DNA from: Pigmentiphaga kullae
GTDB taxonomy: Bacteria; Pseudomonadota; Gammaproteobacteria; Burkholderiales; Burkholderiaceae_B
NCBI RefSeq assembly: GCF_004216695.1
Contig: NZ_SGXC01000002.1
Span: 930,001 to 994,000, forward strand
Length of the DNA stretch: 64,000 nucleotides
Direction: 5' to 3'
Shown here: positions 27,889 to 36,091 of the stretch, piece after piece
Layout: every line of letters starts with the position of its first letter
How positions within the stretch are numbered: position 1 is the first letter of the stretch
Made by a program: the position numbers and the translations under genes
Notes under the pieces: generated by a model
Told to the model about the DNA's origin: nothing
Database searches by the model: none
Seen by the model: the letters and a program-made list of their open reading frames with translations, nothing else

Positions 27889-27912
27889 TCGTTCCACCCC
27901 AGAGGAGACACC

Positions 27913-28914
27913 ATGACGTCCGAAAGACCCGATCCCTTGCAGGCGGCCCGCAAGATGGCCGCGATAGGCGCAGCAACCTGCGCCGCCCTGGCGGCCGGCC
28001 CGGCCCCGGCGCTGGCCGCCGACGCCTTTCCCTCGCGGCCGGTGATCCTGGTCGTTCCCTACGCCCCCGGCGGCGGCGCCGACATCCTCGCCCGCACCGT
28101 CGCCAAGTACCTGGGCCGCGAATGGAACCAGCCCGTCGTCGTCGAATCGCGCGCGGGGGGCGGCACCACGATAGGCGCGAGCTACGTCGCGCGGGCCAGG
28201 CCCGACGGCTACACGCTCCTGGTCAGCGTGACCCAGCACGCCATCGCGCCGTCGCTGTTCAAGCAATTGCCCTACGACTATCTCAAGGACCTGGCGCCGG
28301 TGGCGCTGCTGTCCGACAGTCCCTTCATCCTGACCGTGCCCGAACGTTCGCCCTACGCGAACCTGTCCGACCTGCTGGCGGCGCTCCAGCACAAGGGCGG
28401 TTCCATGAACTTCGGCTCGTCGGGTCCGGCCAGCGTGCCGCACCTGGCCGGCGAAATGCTGAACCAGGCCACGGGCGCCAAGGCCACGCACATCCCCTTC
28501 CCCGGCACGGCGCCGGCGTTCACCGCGCTGCTGGGCGAGCAGATCGACTACCTGTTCGGCGACACCTCGGTGCTGCCCAGCGTGCTGGCCGGCAAGGTCA
28601 AGGCGCTGGCCGTCACGACCCGCGATCGCAGCCCGGCGCTGCCCAAGGTCCCCGCCATGTCCGAGACCATTCCGGGTTTCGCGCTGTCCTCATGGGTGGG
28701 GCTGGAAGCGCCCGCGGGCACGCCCCCGGCCGTCATCGCGGCGATCAACGCCGCGGTACAGAAGATCCTGAAGGATCCTGACCTGCTCAAGTCCTTCGCG
28801 GAAACCGCGAAGGTGCCGCTGCCCTCGACCCCGGCCGAATACGGCGACTTCCGCAAAGCCGAGGTCGAGAAATTCCGCGCCCTGACGCAGAAGATCGGAG
28901 TCAAGCTCGAGTGA
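27913..28914 (+). CDS. Bug-type tripartite tricarboxylate receptor (periplasmic)
   Basis: A 333-residue binding protein. The signal peptide looks Tat-like or Sec with cleavage near PALAA (about residue 36), then FPSRPVILVVPYAPGGGADILARTVAKYLG, the Bug signature, and VVESRAGGGTTIGASYVARA. It binds a small carboxylate in the periplasm. No membrane transporter subunits are encoded here, which is usual for Bug genes in Bordetella. It is encoded in the hydantoinase operon and likely serves its substrate. AGAGGAG precedes the ATG. Confidence 0.92.
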   Translation: MTSERPDPLQAARKMAAIGAATCAALAAGPAPALAADAFPSRPVILVVPYAPGGGADILARTVAKYLGREWNQPVVVESRAGGGTTIGASYVARARPDGYTLLVSVTQHAIAPSLFKQLPYDYLKDLAPVALLSDSPFILTVPERSPYANLSDLLAALQHKGGSMNFGSSGPASVPHLAGEMLNQATGAKATHIPFPGTAPAFTALLGEQIDYLFGDTSVLPSVLAGKVKALAVTTRDRSPALPKVPAMSETIPGFALSSWVGLEAPAGTPPAVIAAINAAVQKILKDPDLLKSFAETAKVPLPSTPAEYGDFRKAEVEKFRALTQKIGVKLE

Positions 28915-29270
28915 GCACGCCGCGCGCCACTTCCTCCCGGCTCAAGGCCGTTGCGCTGGCCGGCCGCTGGCAGGGCCTGGTGCAGCGCCACCTGCCGCTG
29001 CGCGGCGGACCCTGTTCATGCGTGATGGGCATCGGCAACGTCACCGTTGCCGATTTCGAGATCGACCTGCTCGATTTCCTGCGCAGGAAATATGCGGGCG
29101 ACGGATCGCTCGATCCGCATTTCGCGCACGCCGGCCATGAAGAAGCCACGGCGGGCAGCCTGCTCCTGCTGTTGCAGTCGCTTGCCCGCGACCCGGCGCT
29201 TCCCGAAAGCGCCGCCGACCTGCTCGACGGCCTCGATGCCTCGCTGGGATCGCTGGAAGCCGGCCACTGA
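28911..29270 (+). CDS. Small hypothetical protein coupled to the Bug gene
   Basis: A 119-residue soluble protein with no signal or membrane segment. The start is a GTG overlapping the Bug stop (GTGA), with GGAG 10 nt upstream, which supports translational coupling. A basic N-terminus leads to GPCSCVMGIGNVTVADFEIDLLDFLRRKY, with a Cys-Ser-Cys that could bind metal. A Leu-rich helical C-terminus follows. I do not recognise the family. Being last in the hydantoinase operon suggests an accessory role, but this is inference. Confidence 0.6.
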   Translation: MSTPRATSSRLKAVALAGRWQGLVQRHLPLRGGPCSCVMGIGNVTVADFEIDLLDFLRRKYAGDGSLDPHFAHAGHEEATAGSLLLLLQSLARDPALPESAADLLDGLDASLGSLEAGH

Positions 29271-29291
29271 TCGAACCGCCCCCGGAGGCGG

Positions 29292-30386
29292 CTACAGGAC
29301 CACCGCCTCCCGCCGCTCGGCATCCAGGTATTCCCTGGACTGCATCTCCAGTATCCGCGACACCGTCCGGTGGAATTCGTTGGCCAGCGCCCCTTCGGTA
29401 TAAAGCTCCTCGGGTTCGCAGGCCGCCGACATGATCAGCTTGATCTTGTGGTCGTAGAACACGTCCACCAGCCAGGTGAAGCGCCGGGCCTCGGACGCCT
29501 GCCGCGGCCCCATGGCCGGCACGTCCGACAGGATCACCGCGTGGAAGCGGCTGGCCAGTTCCAGGTAGTCGTTCTGCGACCGCGGCCCGCCGCACAGCGT
29601 CGCGAAATCGAACCACACCACCGTCCCGCTCAGCTTGCGGGCCTTGACCTGGCGATTCTCGATCGACAGCACCGGCGGCTCGATGGGCGGGGTATCGGCC
29701 AGCGCGGCAAAGGCCTTCTCCAGCGCCGCGTCCGCCTCCGGGCCCAGCGGGCTGTGGTAGATCTCGACCTGCTCCAGCGCCCGCCGGCGATAGTCCACGC
29801 CGGAATCGACGTTCATCACGTCCATCTTTTCCTGGATCAGCGCGATGGCCGGCAGGATGCGGTCGCGGTGCAGGCCGTCGGGATACAGCGTCGAAGGTTC
29901 GTAGTTGGACGTCATCACGAACGACGTGCCGTTGGCGAACAGCGCCAGCAGCAGCCGGTACAGGATCATGGCGTCGGCCACGTCCGAGACGTGGAACTCG
30001 TCGAAGCAGATCAGCCGGTAGCGGCGCGAGATGCGGCGCGCCACTTCGTCCAGCGGGTCGGCCATGCCCTTGACCTCGTCCAGTTCGCGATGCACGCCGC
30101 GCATGAATTCGTGGAAATGCAGCCGTGTCTTGCGCTGGACCGGCACCGTGGCATAGAAGGCGTCCATCAGGAAGCTCTTGCCGCGCCCGACGCCGCCCCA
30201 CATGTAGACGCCGCGCGGCACGCCCGGCCGGTTCAACAGACGTTTCAGGGCATTGGAACGCAGCGACTTGAACTCCACCCAATCGTCGTAGTAGCGCTGC
30301 AGGCGCTCGATGGCGGCACGCTGGGCCGAATCCGGGGCGAACCCGCGCTCGGCCAGGGCTTGTTCATAGTATTCGCGGACGTTCAT
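29292..30386 (-). CDS. zapE: Cell division protein ZapE (AFG1-like ATPase)
   Basis: A 364-residue AFG1/ZapE ATPase. Walker A GGVGRGKS is followed by FHEFMRGVHREL, the Walker B region LICFDEFHVSDVADAMIL, and SNYEPSTLYPDGLHRDRILP. ZapE is a cytoplasmic ATPase that acts on the Z-ring late in division; mitochondrial homologues assist proteostasis. The length is normal. It is divergent from ku across a 169-nt gap. Confidence 0.93.
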   Translation of the reverse strand: MNVREYYEQALAERGFAPDSAQRAAIERLQRYYDDWVEFKSLRSNALKRLLNRPGVPRGVYMWGGVGRGKSFLMDAFYATVPVQRKTRLHFHEFMRGVHRELDEVKGMADPLDEVARRISRRYRLICFDEFHVSDVADAMILYRLLLALFANGTSFVMTSNYEPSTLYPDGLHRDRILPAIALIQEKMDVMNVDSGVDYRRRALEQVEIYHSPLGPEADAALEKAFAALADTPPIEPPVLSIENRQVKARKLSGTVVWFDFATLCGGPRSQNDYLELASRFHAVILSDVPAMGPRQASEARRFTWLVDVFYDHKIKLIMSAACEPEELYTEGALANEFHRTVSRILEMQSREYLDAERREAVVL

Positions 30387-30555
30387 TACGGTCGGGCAAA
30401 AGACGAAAGTATACGTCCAGCGCGCGGCCGCCCTTCCCCGCGGGCCCTGGCGGCGGATAACACTCTGCTACCAGTTCACCCAGGATTTTCACCGCCTGTG
30501 CCCCCGGCCTCGGATATGCTGGACGTGACGATTCCGCACCACAAGGGGAACGGCC

Positions 30556-31425
30556 ATGGCCACCACGGCACGCACACTCTGGAAAGGCGCCATCAGCTTC
30601 GGCCTGGTCCACATTCCGGTGGCGCTGTACACCGCCACCCAGGAAAACGAGCTGGACTTCGACTGGCTGGACAAGCGCAGCATGGACCCGGTGGGCTACA
30701 AGCGCGTCAACAAGCGCACCGGACGCGAGATCGCGCGCGAAAACATCGTCAAGGGCATCGCCTATGAAGACGGCCGCTACGTCGTGCTGTCCGACGACGA
30801 GATCCGCGCCGCCTATCCCGAATCCACGCAAACCATAGAGATCGAGACCTTCGTGGCGGCCGACGCCATTCCGTTCGTCTATCTCGAACGCCCGTACTAC
30901 CTGGCCCCCCTGGGCAAGGGCGCCAAGGTCTACGCGCTGCTGCGCGAGGCGCTGTTCAAGACCGGCCGGATAGGCGTGGCGCGCGTGGTCATCCAGACCA
31001 AGCAGCACCTGGCCGCGCTGATTCCCGCCGGCCCCGGCCTGGTCCTGAACCTGCTGCGCTGGGGCGACGAGATCCGCTCGTGGGAAAACCTCGACCTGCC
31101 CGAGGAAGGCAGCCACGCCGAAGGCATCTCGGCGCGCGAAATGAAGATGGCCGTCCAGCTGATCGAGGACATGGCTGGCGACTGGGATCCGGAGCAGTTC
31201 CACGACGAGTTCAAGGAGAAGATCCTGCAACTGGTGCAGGCCAAGATCGAGGCCGAGGAGACCGAAGCCGTCCATCCCATCGAGTCCATGGAGCAAGCGC
31301 GTCCCACCGCCGACATCGTGGACCTGACGGAGCTGCTCAAGCGCAGCCTGGACAAGCGCCAGGGCGGCGCGGGCTCCACCGGCGGCAGGCCCGCCCGCGG
31401 CGGCAAGACCCGGCGCAGCGCCTGA
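30556..31425 (+). CDS. ku: Non-homologous end joining protein Ku
   Basis: A 289-residue bacterial Ku with WKGAISFGLVHIPVALYTAT at the N-terminus, the beta-barrel core (YVVLSDDEIRAAYPESTQTIEIETFV), and a basic Gly/Arg/Lys-rich C-terminal tail as in LigD-interacting Ku proteins. As a homodimer it rings broken DNA ends and recruits LigD, which is encoded 21 nt downstream. The start ATG gives the canonical N-terminus. Confidence 0.96.
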   Translation: MATTARTLWKGAISFGLVHIPVALYTATQENELDFDWLDKRSMDPVGYKRVNKRTGREIARENIVKGIAYEDGRYVVLSDDEIRAAYPESTQTIEIETFVAADAIPFVYLERPYYLAPLGKGAKVYALLREALFKTGRIGVARVVIQTKQHLAALIPAGPGLVLNLLRWGDEIRSWENLDLPEEGSHAEGISAREMKMAVQLIEDMAGDWDPEQFHDEFKEKILQLVQAKIEAEETEAVHPIESMEQARPTADIVDLTELLKRSLDKRQGGAGSTGGRPARGGKTRRSA

Positions 31426-31446
31426 CCCCGGCCACCGGAGCCCGTC

Positions 31447-33867
31447 ATGGCCAGCAACGACGCCCTGCGGACCTACCGCGCCAAGCGCGACTTCGCCCAC
31501 ACGCCCGAACCCGCCGAGGGCGGCAAGCCCGGCGCGCACGCCCTGTCCTTCGTCGTCCAGCGCCATGCGGCGCGGCGCCTGCACTACGACTTCCGGCTGG
31601 AACTGGACGGCACGCTCAAGAGCTGGGCCGTACCCAAGGGCCCGAGCCTGGACCCGGGCGTCAAGCGCATGGCCGTCCAGGTCGAGGACCACCCGCTGTC
31701 CTACGGCAGCTTCGAAGGCCGCATCCCCGAGGGCCACTATGGCGCCGGCGACGTCGCCATCTGGGATGCCGGGACCTGGATTCCGCTGGAGGATCCGCGC
31801 AAGGGCTATCGCGCGGGCAAGCTCAAGTTCGAGCTGCGCGGCGCCAAGCTGCACGGCCAATGGGCGCTGGTGCGGATGCGCAAGGCCGAGAAGCAGCCCG
31901 CCTGGCTGTTGATCAAGGAGAAGGACGACTACGCGGTCACCGGCCCCGAGGCCGATGCCGAGGAAGCGTCCGCCCCGGCGCCGGCCTACGCCAGGCTGCC
32001 CGCCACGCTCGAGCCTCAGCTGGCAACGCTGGTGAACGCGCCGCCGCCCGATCCCGAACACTGGCAATACGAACTGAAGTTCGACGGCTACCGGATCCTG
32101 GCCCGCGTCGAAGGCGGCCAGGTGCGCCTGTACACACGCACCGGCAAGGACTGGACGCGCAAGCTGGAGGAGTTGCGCACCGCCATCGCGGCCCTGAACC
32201 TGGCCGACGCCTGGCTGGACGGCGAGATCATCGTGCCCGACGAACACGGCATCCCCGACTTCCAGGCCCTGCAGAACGCCTTCGAGACGGGTTCCGCCCG
32301 CGATGCCGTCTACTACCTGTTCGACCTGCCCTTCTATGCCGACCGCGACCTGCGCCGGCTGCCGCTGGCCGAGCGGCGCACGACGCTGCGCAGCCTGCTG
32401 GAACACGCCGACCCGGCGCGCCTGCGCTTCAGCGACGCGTTCGAGGCCGCGCCGCGCGACCTGGTCGCCTCGGCATGCCGGCTGGGCTTCGAAGGCGTGA
32501 TCGGCAAGCGCAAGGACGGCGGCTACCGTTCGGGCCGCTCGACCGACTGGATCAAGCTCAAGTGCCAGAACCGCCAGGAGTTCGTCATCGGCGGCTATAC
32601 CGATCCGCAAGGTACGCGCTCGGGACTGGGTTCGCTGCTGCTGGGCGTGCACGACGAAGATGGGCGTCTGCGCTACGCGGGCAACGTCGGTTCGGGATTC
32701 GACCAGCGCACCTTGCTGTCGCTGAAGAAGCGCCTGGATGAACTGGCCGCGCCGCACTCCCCGTTCGAGCGCAACACGAAAGGGCTGGGCAAGGCCCACT
32801 GGGTGCGTCCCGAACTGCTGGCCGAAGTCTCGTTCGCCGAATGGACCGGCGGCGGCCACATCCGCCAGGGCGTCTTCCGCGGGCTGCGCACCGACAAGCC
32901 CGCCGGCGCCGTCACCCGCGAACAGGCAGCCGCACCGCCCAAGGAGTCCGACACCATGCAAAGCAACGGCCTGCCCGCCTCTTTTCGCGTGACGCATCCG
33001 GGGCGCGTGATCGACAAGCAGAGCGGCATCACCAAGCTGCAACTGGTCCAGTGCTACGCGGCCATGGCGCCCTTGCTGCTGCCGCATCTGAAAAACCGGC
33101 CCGTGGCCCTGGTGCGCGCCCCCGATGGCGTGGGAGGCGAACTCTTCTTCCAGAAGCACGCCGACCGCGCCGCGCTGCCCGGCGTGGTGCGGCTGCCGCG
33201 CGAGATCGACCCGGGCCATCCGCCGCTGATGAAGATCGACGACCAGCAGGGCCTCCTGTCCGCGGCGCAGATGAACACCATCGAGCTGCATACCTGGAAC
33301 GGCACGGACGACGCGATCGGCACGCCCGACCGCATGACCTTCGACCTGGACCCCGGCGAAGGCGTGGACTGGCCGCGCATCCGCGAAGGCACCCGGCTCG
33401 TGCACGCCTTCCTGCAAGAGCTGGGCCTGCCTGCCTTCCTGAAGACCAGCGGCGGCAAGGGCATGCACATCATCGTGCCGCTGCGGCCGCAATACGACTG
33501 GGACACCGTCAAGGCCTTCTCGCGCGCCATCGTCCAGCACCTGGCGCAGACCCTGCCCAGCCATTTCGTGGCCAAGAGCGGGCCGAAGAACCGGGTCGGC
33601 CGGATCTTCATCGACTACCTGCGCAACGGCTTCGGCGCCACCACGGTATCGGCCTGGTCGGTGCGCGCCCGGCCGGGACTGGCCGTGTCGGTGCCGGTGG
33701 CCTGGGAGGAACTGGACGACTTGTCGGGTTCGGCCCACTGGACCCTGCACACCCTGGGCGAGCGGCTGGCCACGGGCAACACGCCCTGGGCCGACTACGA
33801 GCGGTCGCGGATCTCGCTGGCGGACGCGATGCGGCGCCTGGACTTCGATCCGGGCGAAGACGCCTGA
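31447..33867 (+). CDS. ligD: Multifunctional DNA ligase D (LigD)
   Basis: An 806-residue three-domain LigD in the order phosphoesterase, ligase, polymerase. The 3'-phosphoesterase part has HAARRLHYDFRLELDG and EGHYGAGDV. The ATP-dependent ligase has the nucleophile Lys211 in KFDGYR, plus EGVIGKRKDGGYRSGRS and DWIKLKC. The primase-polymerase part (from about residue 515) has Asp633 and Asp635 in FDLDPGEG, and SGGKGMHI. It seals double-strand breaks with Ku. The domain order is that of Pseudomonas LigD, not Mycobacterium. All catalytic motifs I can check are intact. Confidence 0.96.
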   Translation: MASNDALRTYRAKRDFAHTPEPAEGGKPGAHALSFVVQRHAARRLHYDFRLELDGTLKSWAVPKGPSLDPGVKRMAVQVEDHPLSYGSFEGRIPEGHYGAGDVAIWDAGTWIPLEDPRKGYRAGKLKFELRGAKLHGQWALVRMRKAEKQPAWLLIKEKDDYAVTGPEADAEEASAPAPAYARLPATLEPQLATLVNAPPPDPEHWQYELKFDGYRILARVEGGQVRLYTRTGKDWTRKLEELRTAIAALNLADAWLDGEIIVPDEHGIPDFQALQNAFETGSARDAVYYLFDLPFYADRDLRRLPLAERRTTLRSLLEHADPARLRFSDAFEAAPRDLVASACRLGFEGVIGKRKDGGYRSGRSTDWIKLKCQNRQEFVIGGYTDPQGTRSGLGSLLLGVHDEDGRLRYAGNVGSGFDQRTLLSLKKRLDELAAPHSPFERNTKGLGKAHWVRPELLAEVSFAEWTGGGHIRQGVFRGLRTDKPAGAVTREQAAAPPKESDTMQSNGLPASFRVTHPGRVIDKQSGITKLQLVQCYAAMAPLLLPHLKNRPVALVRAPDGVGGELFFQKHADRAALPGVVRLPREIDPGHPPLMKIDDQQGLLSAAQMNTIELHTWNGTDDAIGTPDRMTFDLDPGEGVDWPRIREGTRLVHAFLQELGLPAFLKTSGGKGMHIIVPLRPQYDWDTVKAFSRAIVQHLAQTLPSHFVAKSGPKNRVGRIFIDYLRNGFGATTVSAWSVRARPGLAVSVPVAWEELDDLSGSAHWTLHTLGERLATGNTPWADYERSRISLADAMRRLDFDPGEDA

Positions 33868-34321
33868 AACGCCGCCGACTTGACGCATTCCCCATAACTG
33901 GTAGCATCCGGCGCGTCGGCCATCCTTCCCCGCTCCGCCGGGCCCGGGGTGGCCGGAACCCTAGCCACGACGATACCGTGTTGTCCGCCCAGATCGCCCG
34001 CCTGATTCCGCCGGGCCCCCTGCCGACGGGGCTGCGCCTATGGTGCTTTGCGCCAGGCACGGCCATGCACGGCGATTTCGCGCCTTGCGGATTCTCCAGG
34101 CCCTTGCGCGCCACCTTCCTCGACGCCCAGGAAGCCGCCGCCCGCTGCGCCTACGCCCGGTCCAAACCGGGCTAACTCCAGGCTCGCGGCGCATTGCGCC
34201 GCCCCCCGCCCCCCTACGGACGCCGACCGGCGCGCGCCTCGATGGCCGCGCCGCGGCACCGCCTCGACACGGCGCCCTTCGCGCGCCCGTGCCGGTTCGC
34301 TCGTTCAGCCTGGATGGCACC
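33868..34321. other. 454-nt gap after ligD
   Basis: This gap holds one possible small reading frame (33978-34175, listed separately) and a GCGGCGC/GCGCCGC hairpin at 34186-34202. There is no T-run, so the hairpin is not a standard terminator. The rest is high-GC DNA with shadow frames and no gene that I can support. Confidence 0.5.
33978..34175 (+). CDS. Possible 65-residue hypothetical protein
   Basis: An open frame from a GTG encodes MLSAQIARLIPPGPLPTGLR, then WCFAPGTAMHGDFAPCGF and a short charged tail. There is no recognisable family or strong ribosome binding site, and the GTG is directly followed by an in-frame TTG. It could be a real small protein or a chance frame in high-GC DNA. Confidence 0.25.
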   Translation: MLSAQIARLIPPGPLPTGLRLWCFAPGTAMHGDFAPCGFSRPLRATFLDAQEAAARCAYARSKPG

Positions 34322-35191
34322 ATGGAACTCACCAAGCAATTCGTCAAAGCCAAGAACCCCTGCACCGGCGGCTACCGCTGGTTCATCCGCGACCATAACG
34401 GACACGGAGACTACCAAGCCATCCTGGATGCCCTGGTGGCCGACGGCCGGGTCGACGACGCCTGCTGGCTGCTGGACCAGTTCGGGCCGGTGGATACCGT
34501 CCTGCGCCTGGATGCCGTGGACGCCCATGCCATCGTGTTCGCCGGCACGCTCGAAGTCCGCAGCGGCATCAACGTGGACACCCTGGTGCGCGCCGGCCGC
34601 CATCTCTGCACCGGCGGCGGCATACGGGCCGGCACCGCCATCGTGGCCGGCAGCGACATCCAGGCGGCGGGCAACCTGGCCAGCGGCGGCCACATCCGCG
34701 CCGGCGGCGACATCTCGGCCGGCTGGGGCATCGAGGCGGCCACCCAGCTCGACGCGGGCGGACACTGCCGCGCCAAATGGGACATCCAGACCGGCGGCGA
34801 CATCGTGGCCGGCCTGATGCTCCAGGCCGACGGCAGCATCCAGGCCGGCCACGCCCTGCGCAGCGGACGCGGCATCAAGGCCGGCGCCGACATCAGCGCC
34901 GGGCACGACCTGGCGGCGGCCCAAGGCATCCTGGCCGGCGGCAACGTCACGGCCGGCAATCACATCGAATCGGCGTGGGGCATCAAGGCCCTGGGCGACA
35001 TCCTGGCCCAGGGCGCGATCCGGGCCGGCGAAGGCGTCGAGGCCGGCGGCGAGATCGGCTGCGGCGCGGGCTACGGCATCTACGCGGGCCTCCAGGTCAG
35101 GCGCGACGCCTGGGCCGACAGCGCGCGCATCCAGGCCCGGCAGAGGCCGGACGGCCTGATCAGCGGCCACTGGGCCGGCAGCGCCTCCTGA
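34322..35191 (+). CDS. Hexapeptide-repeat predicted beta-solenoid protein
   Basis: A 289-residue protein. Residues 1-81 form a non-repetitive head (CTGGYRWFIRDHNGHGDYQAIL...). Residues 82-249 are about 28 consecutive six-residue units, consensus [GDNH]-[ILV]-x-A-G-x, with an aliphatic residue at position 2 almost without exception (one Cys). GIKAGA, GILAGG, GIKALG and GVEAGG recur exactly 18 residues apart, which is three hexads per turn, as in left-handed beta-helices. There is no signal peptide or acyltransferase loop, so a cytoplasmic structural or scaffold protein, perhaps bactofilin-like, is more likely than an acyltransferase. The function is unknown. The start ATG precedes the head domain. 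Confidence 0.75.
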   Translation: MELTKQFVKAKNPCTGGYRWFIRDHNGHGDYQAILDALVADGRVDDACWLLDQFGPVDTVLRLDAVDAHAIVFAGTLEVRSGINVDTLVRAGRHLCTGGGIRAGTAIVAGSDIQAAGNLASGGHIRAGGDISAGWGIEAATQLDAGGHCRAKWDIQTGGDIVAGLMLQADGSIQAGHALRSGRGIKAGADISAGHDLAAAQGILAGGNVTAGNHIESAWGIKALGDILAQGAIRAGEGVEAGGEIGCGAGYGIYAGLQVRRDAWADSARIQARQRPDGLISGHWAGSAS

Positions 35192-35209
35192 ACGCCGCAC
35201 GCGGCGGCG

Positions 35210-35998
35210 CTAGGGCCGCCAGGCGCTGGCCACATGGGACAGGCCGTGATGCGGCCCGCCCGACAGCCCCTCGGAAAGTTCGCGGGCGGCCAGCAGCACG
35301 CGCTCGGAGAACTCGCGCAGCCGGCGCGGCTTGAATCTGGCATCCGGCCCGGAGACGCCGATGGCCGCGATGACGTTGCCCATGCCGTCGCGTATCGGCG
35401 CCGCCACGCCGCTGACCGCCTCGCGCCACTCGCAGCGATTGACGGCATAGCCGCGCTTGCGGATCTGCGCCATCTCGGCCGTGAAGGCGGCCGGATCGAC
35501 GATGGTATGGGGCGTGTAGGCGGTCAGCTCCTGGGACATCGCCGCCAGCCACTGCTGGGTGCGAAACGCGATCATCGCCTTGCCCGTGGCCACGCAGTGG
35601 GCGGCCGCGCGCCCGCCTATCTGCGAATACGCCCGGACCGGGTTCAGGCTTTCGACCTTGTGGACATAGACGACTTCCTTCTGGTCCAGAACCGACAGGT
35701 GCACGGACTCGCCAGTGGCGTCCATCAGGGCGTCCATCACGCCTTCCGCATGGCGGCGCAGGTCGAACCCCGACAAGGCCGCCGACCCCAGTTCCCATAG
35801 CTTGATCGAGATGCTGTACGACCCGCCGTCGTGGCGGATCACGTAGCGCTGCGCGGCCAGCGCCTGCAACAGCCGGTGCGCGTTGCTCTTGGGCAGACCC
35901 AGCGCCCGCGCGATGTCGGTGACGCCCATGGCGCCCTGGCTGCGCGCCAGCAATTCGATGACGGCCAGCCCCTTGAGCAAGGTGTTGTTCATGTCCAT
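35210..35998 (-). CDS. IclR-family transcriptional regulator
   Basis: A 262-residue IclR regulator with an N-terminal winged helix (LLKGLAVIELLARSQGAMGVTDIARALGLPKSNAHRLLQAL) and an effector domain (CVATGKAMIAF; IRDGMGNVIAAIGVSGP). I use the ATG at 35998; one two codons later is equally plausible, and the upstream extension covers the promoter region. It is divergent from the CoA-transferase operon and is its probable regulator. Confidence 0.9.
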   Translation of the reverse strand: MDMNNTLLKGLAVIELLARSQGAMGVTDIARALGLPKSNAHRLLQALAAQRYVIRHDGGSYSISIKLWELGSAALSGFDLRRHAEGVMDALMDATGESVHLSVLDQKEVVYVHKVESLNPVRAYSQIGGRAAAHCVATGKAMIAFRTQQWLAAMSQELTAYTPHTIVDPAAFTAEMAQIRKRGYAVNRCEWREAVSGVAAPIRDGMGNVIAAIGVSGPDARFKPRRLREFSERVLLAARELSEGLSGGPHHGLSHVASAWRP

Positions 35999-36011
35999 GC
36001 CTCGCCAGATC

Positions 36012-36028
36012 GTTCCATATTCTAGAAC
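36012..36028. promoter_or_regulatory. Candidate IclR operator
   Basis: GTTCCATATTCTAGAAC has GTTC/GAAC arms and an inner TTCTAGAA palindrome, in the 93-nt gap between the IclR gene and the CoA-transferase gene. A partial second dyad (TTCTGGGAAC) lies 22 nt further on. The assignment rests on position and weak symmetry only. Confidence 0.35.
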
Positions 36029-36091
36029 AGTTGTACCTCTTCTGGGAACGCCCATAAGCTCTCTCCAACCCGACAAGGAGACATAGCCCTC

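Noticed and set aside
34580-35070. Hexad region considered as a tandem DNA repeat or assembly artefact
   Set aside because: The nucleotide sequence varies between units while the amino-acid pattern is kept, so this is protein-level periodicity, not a DNA satellite.
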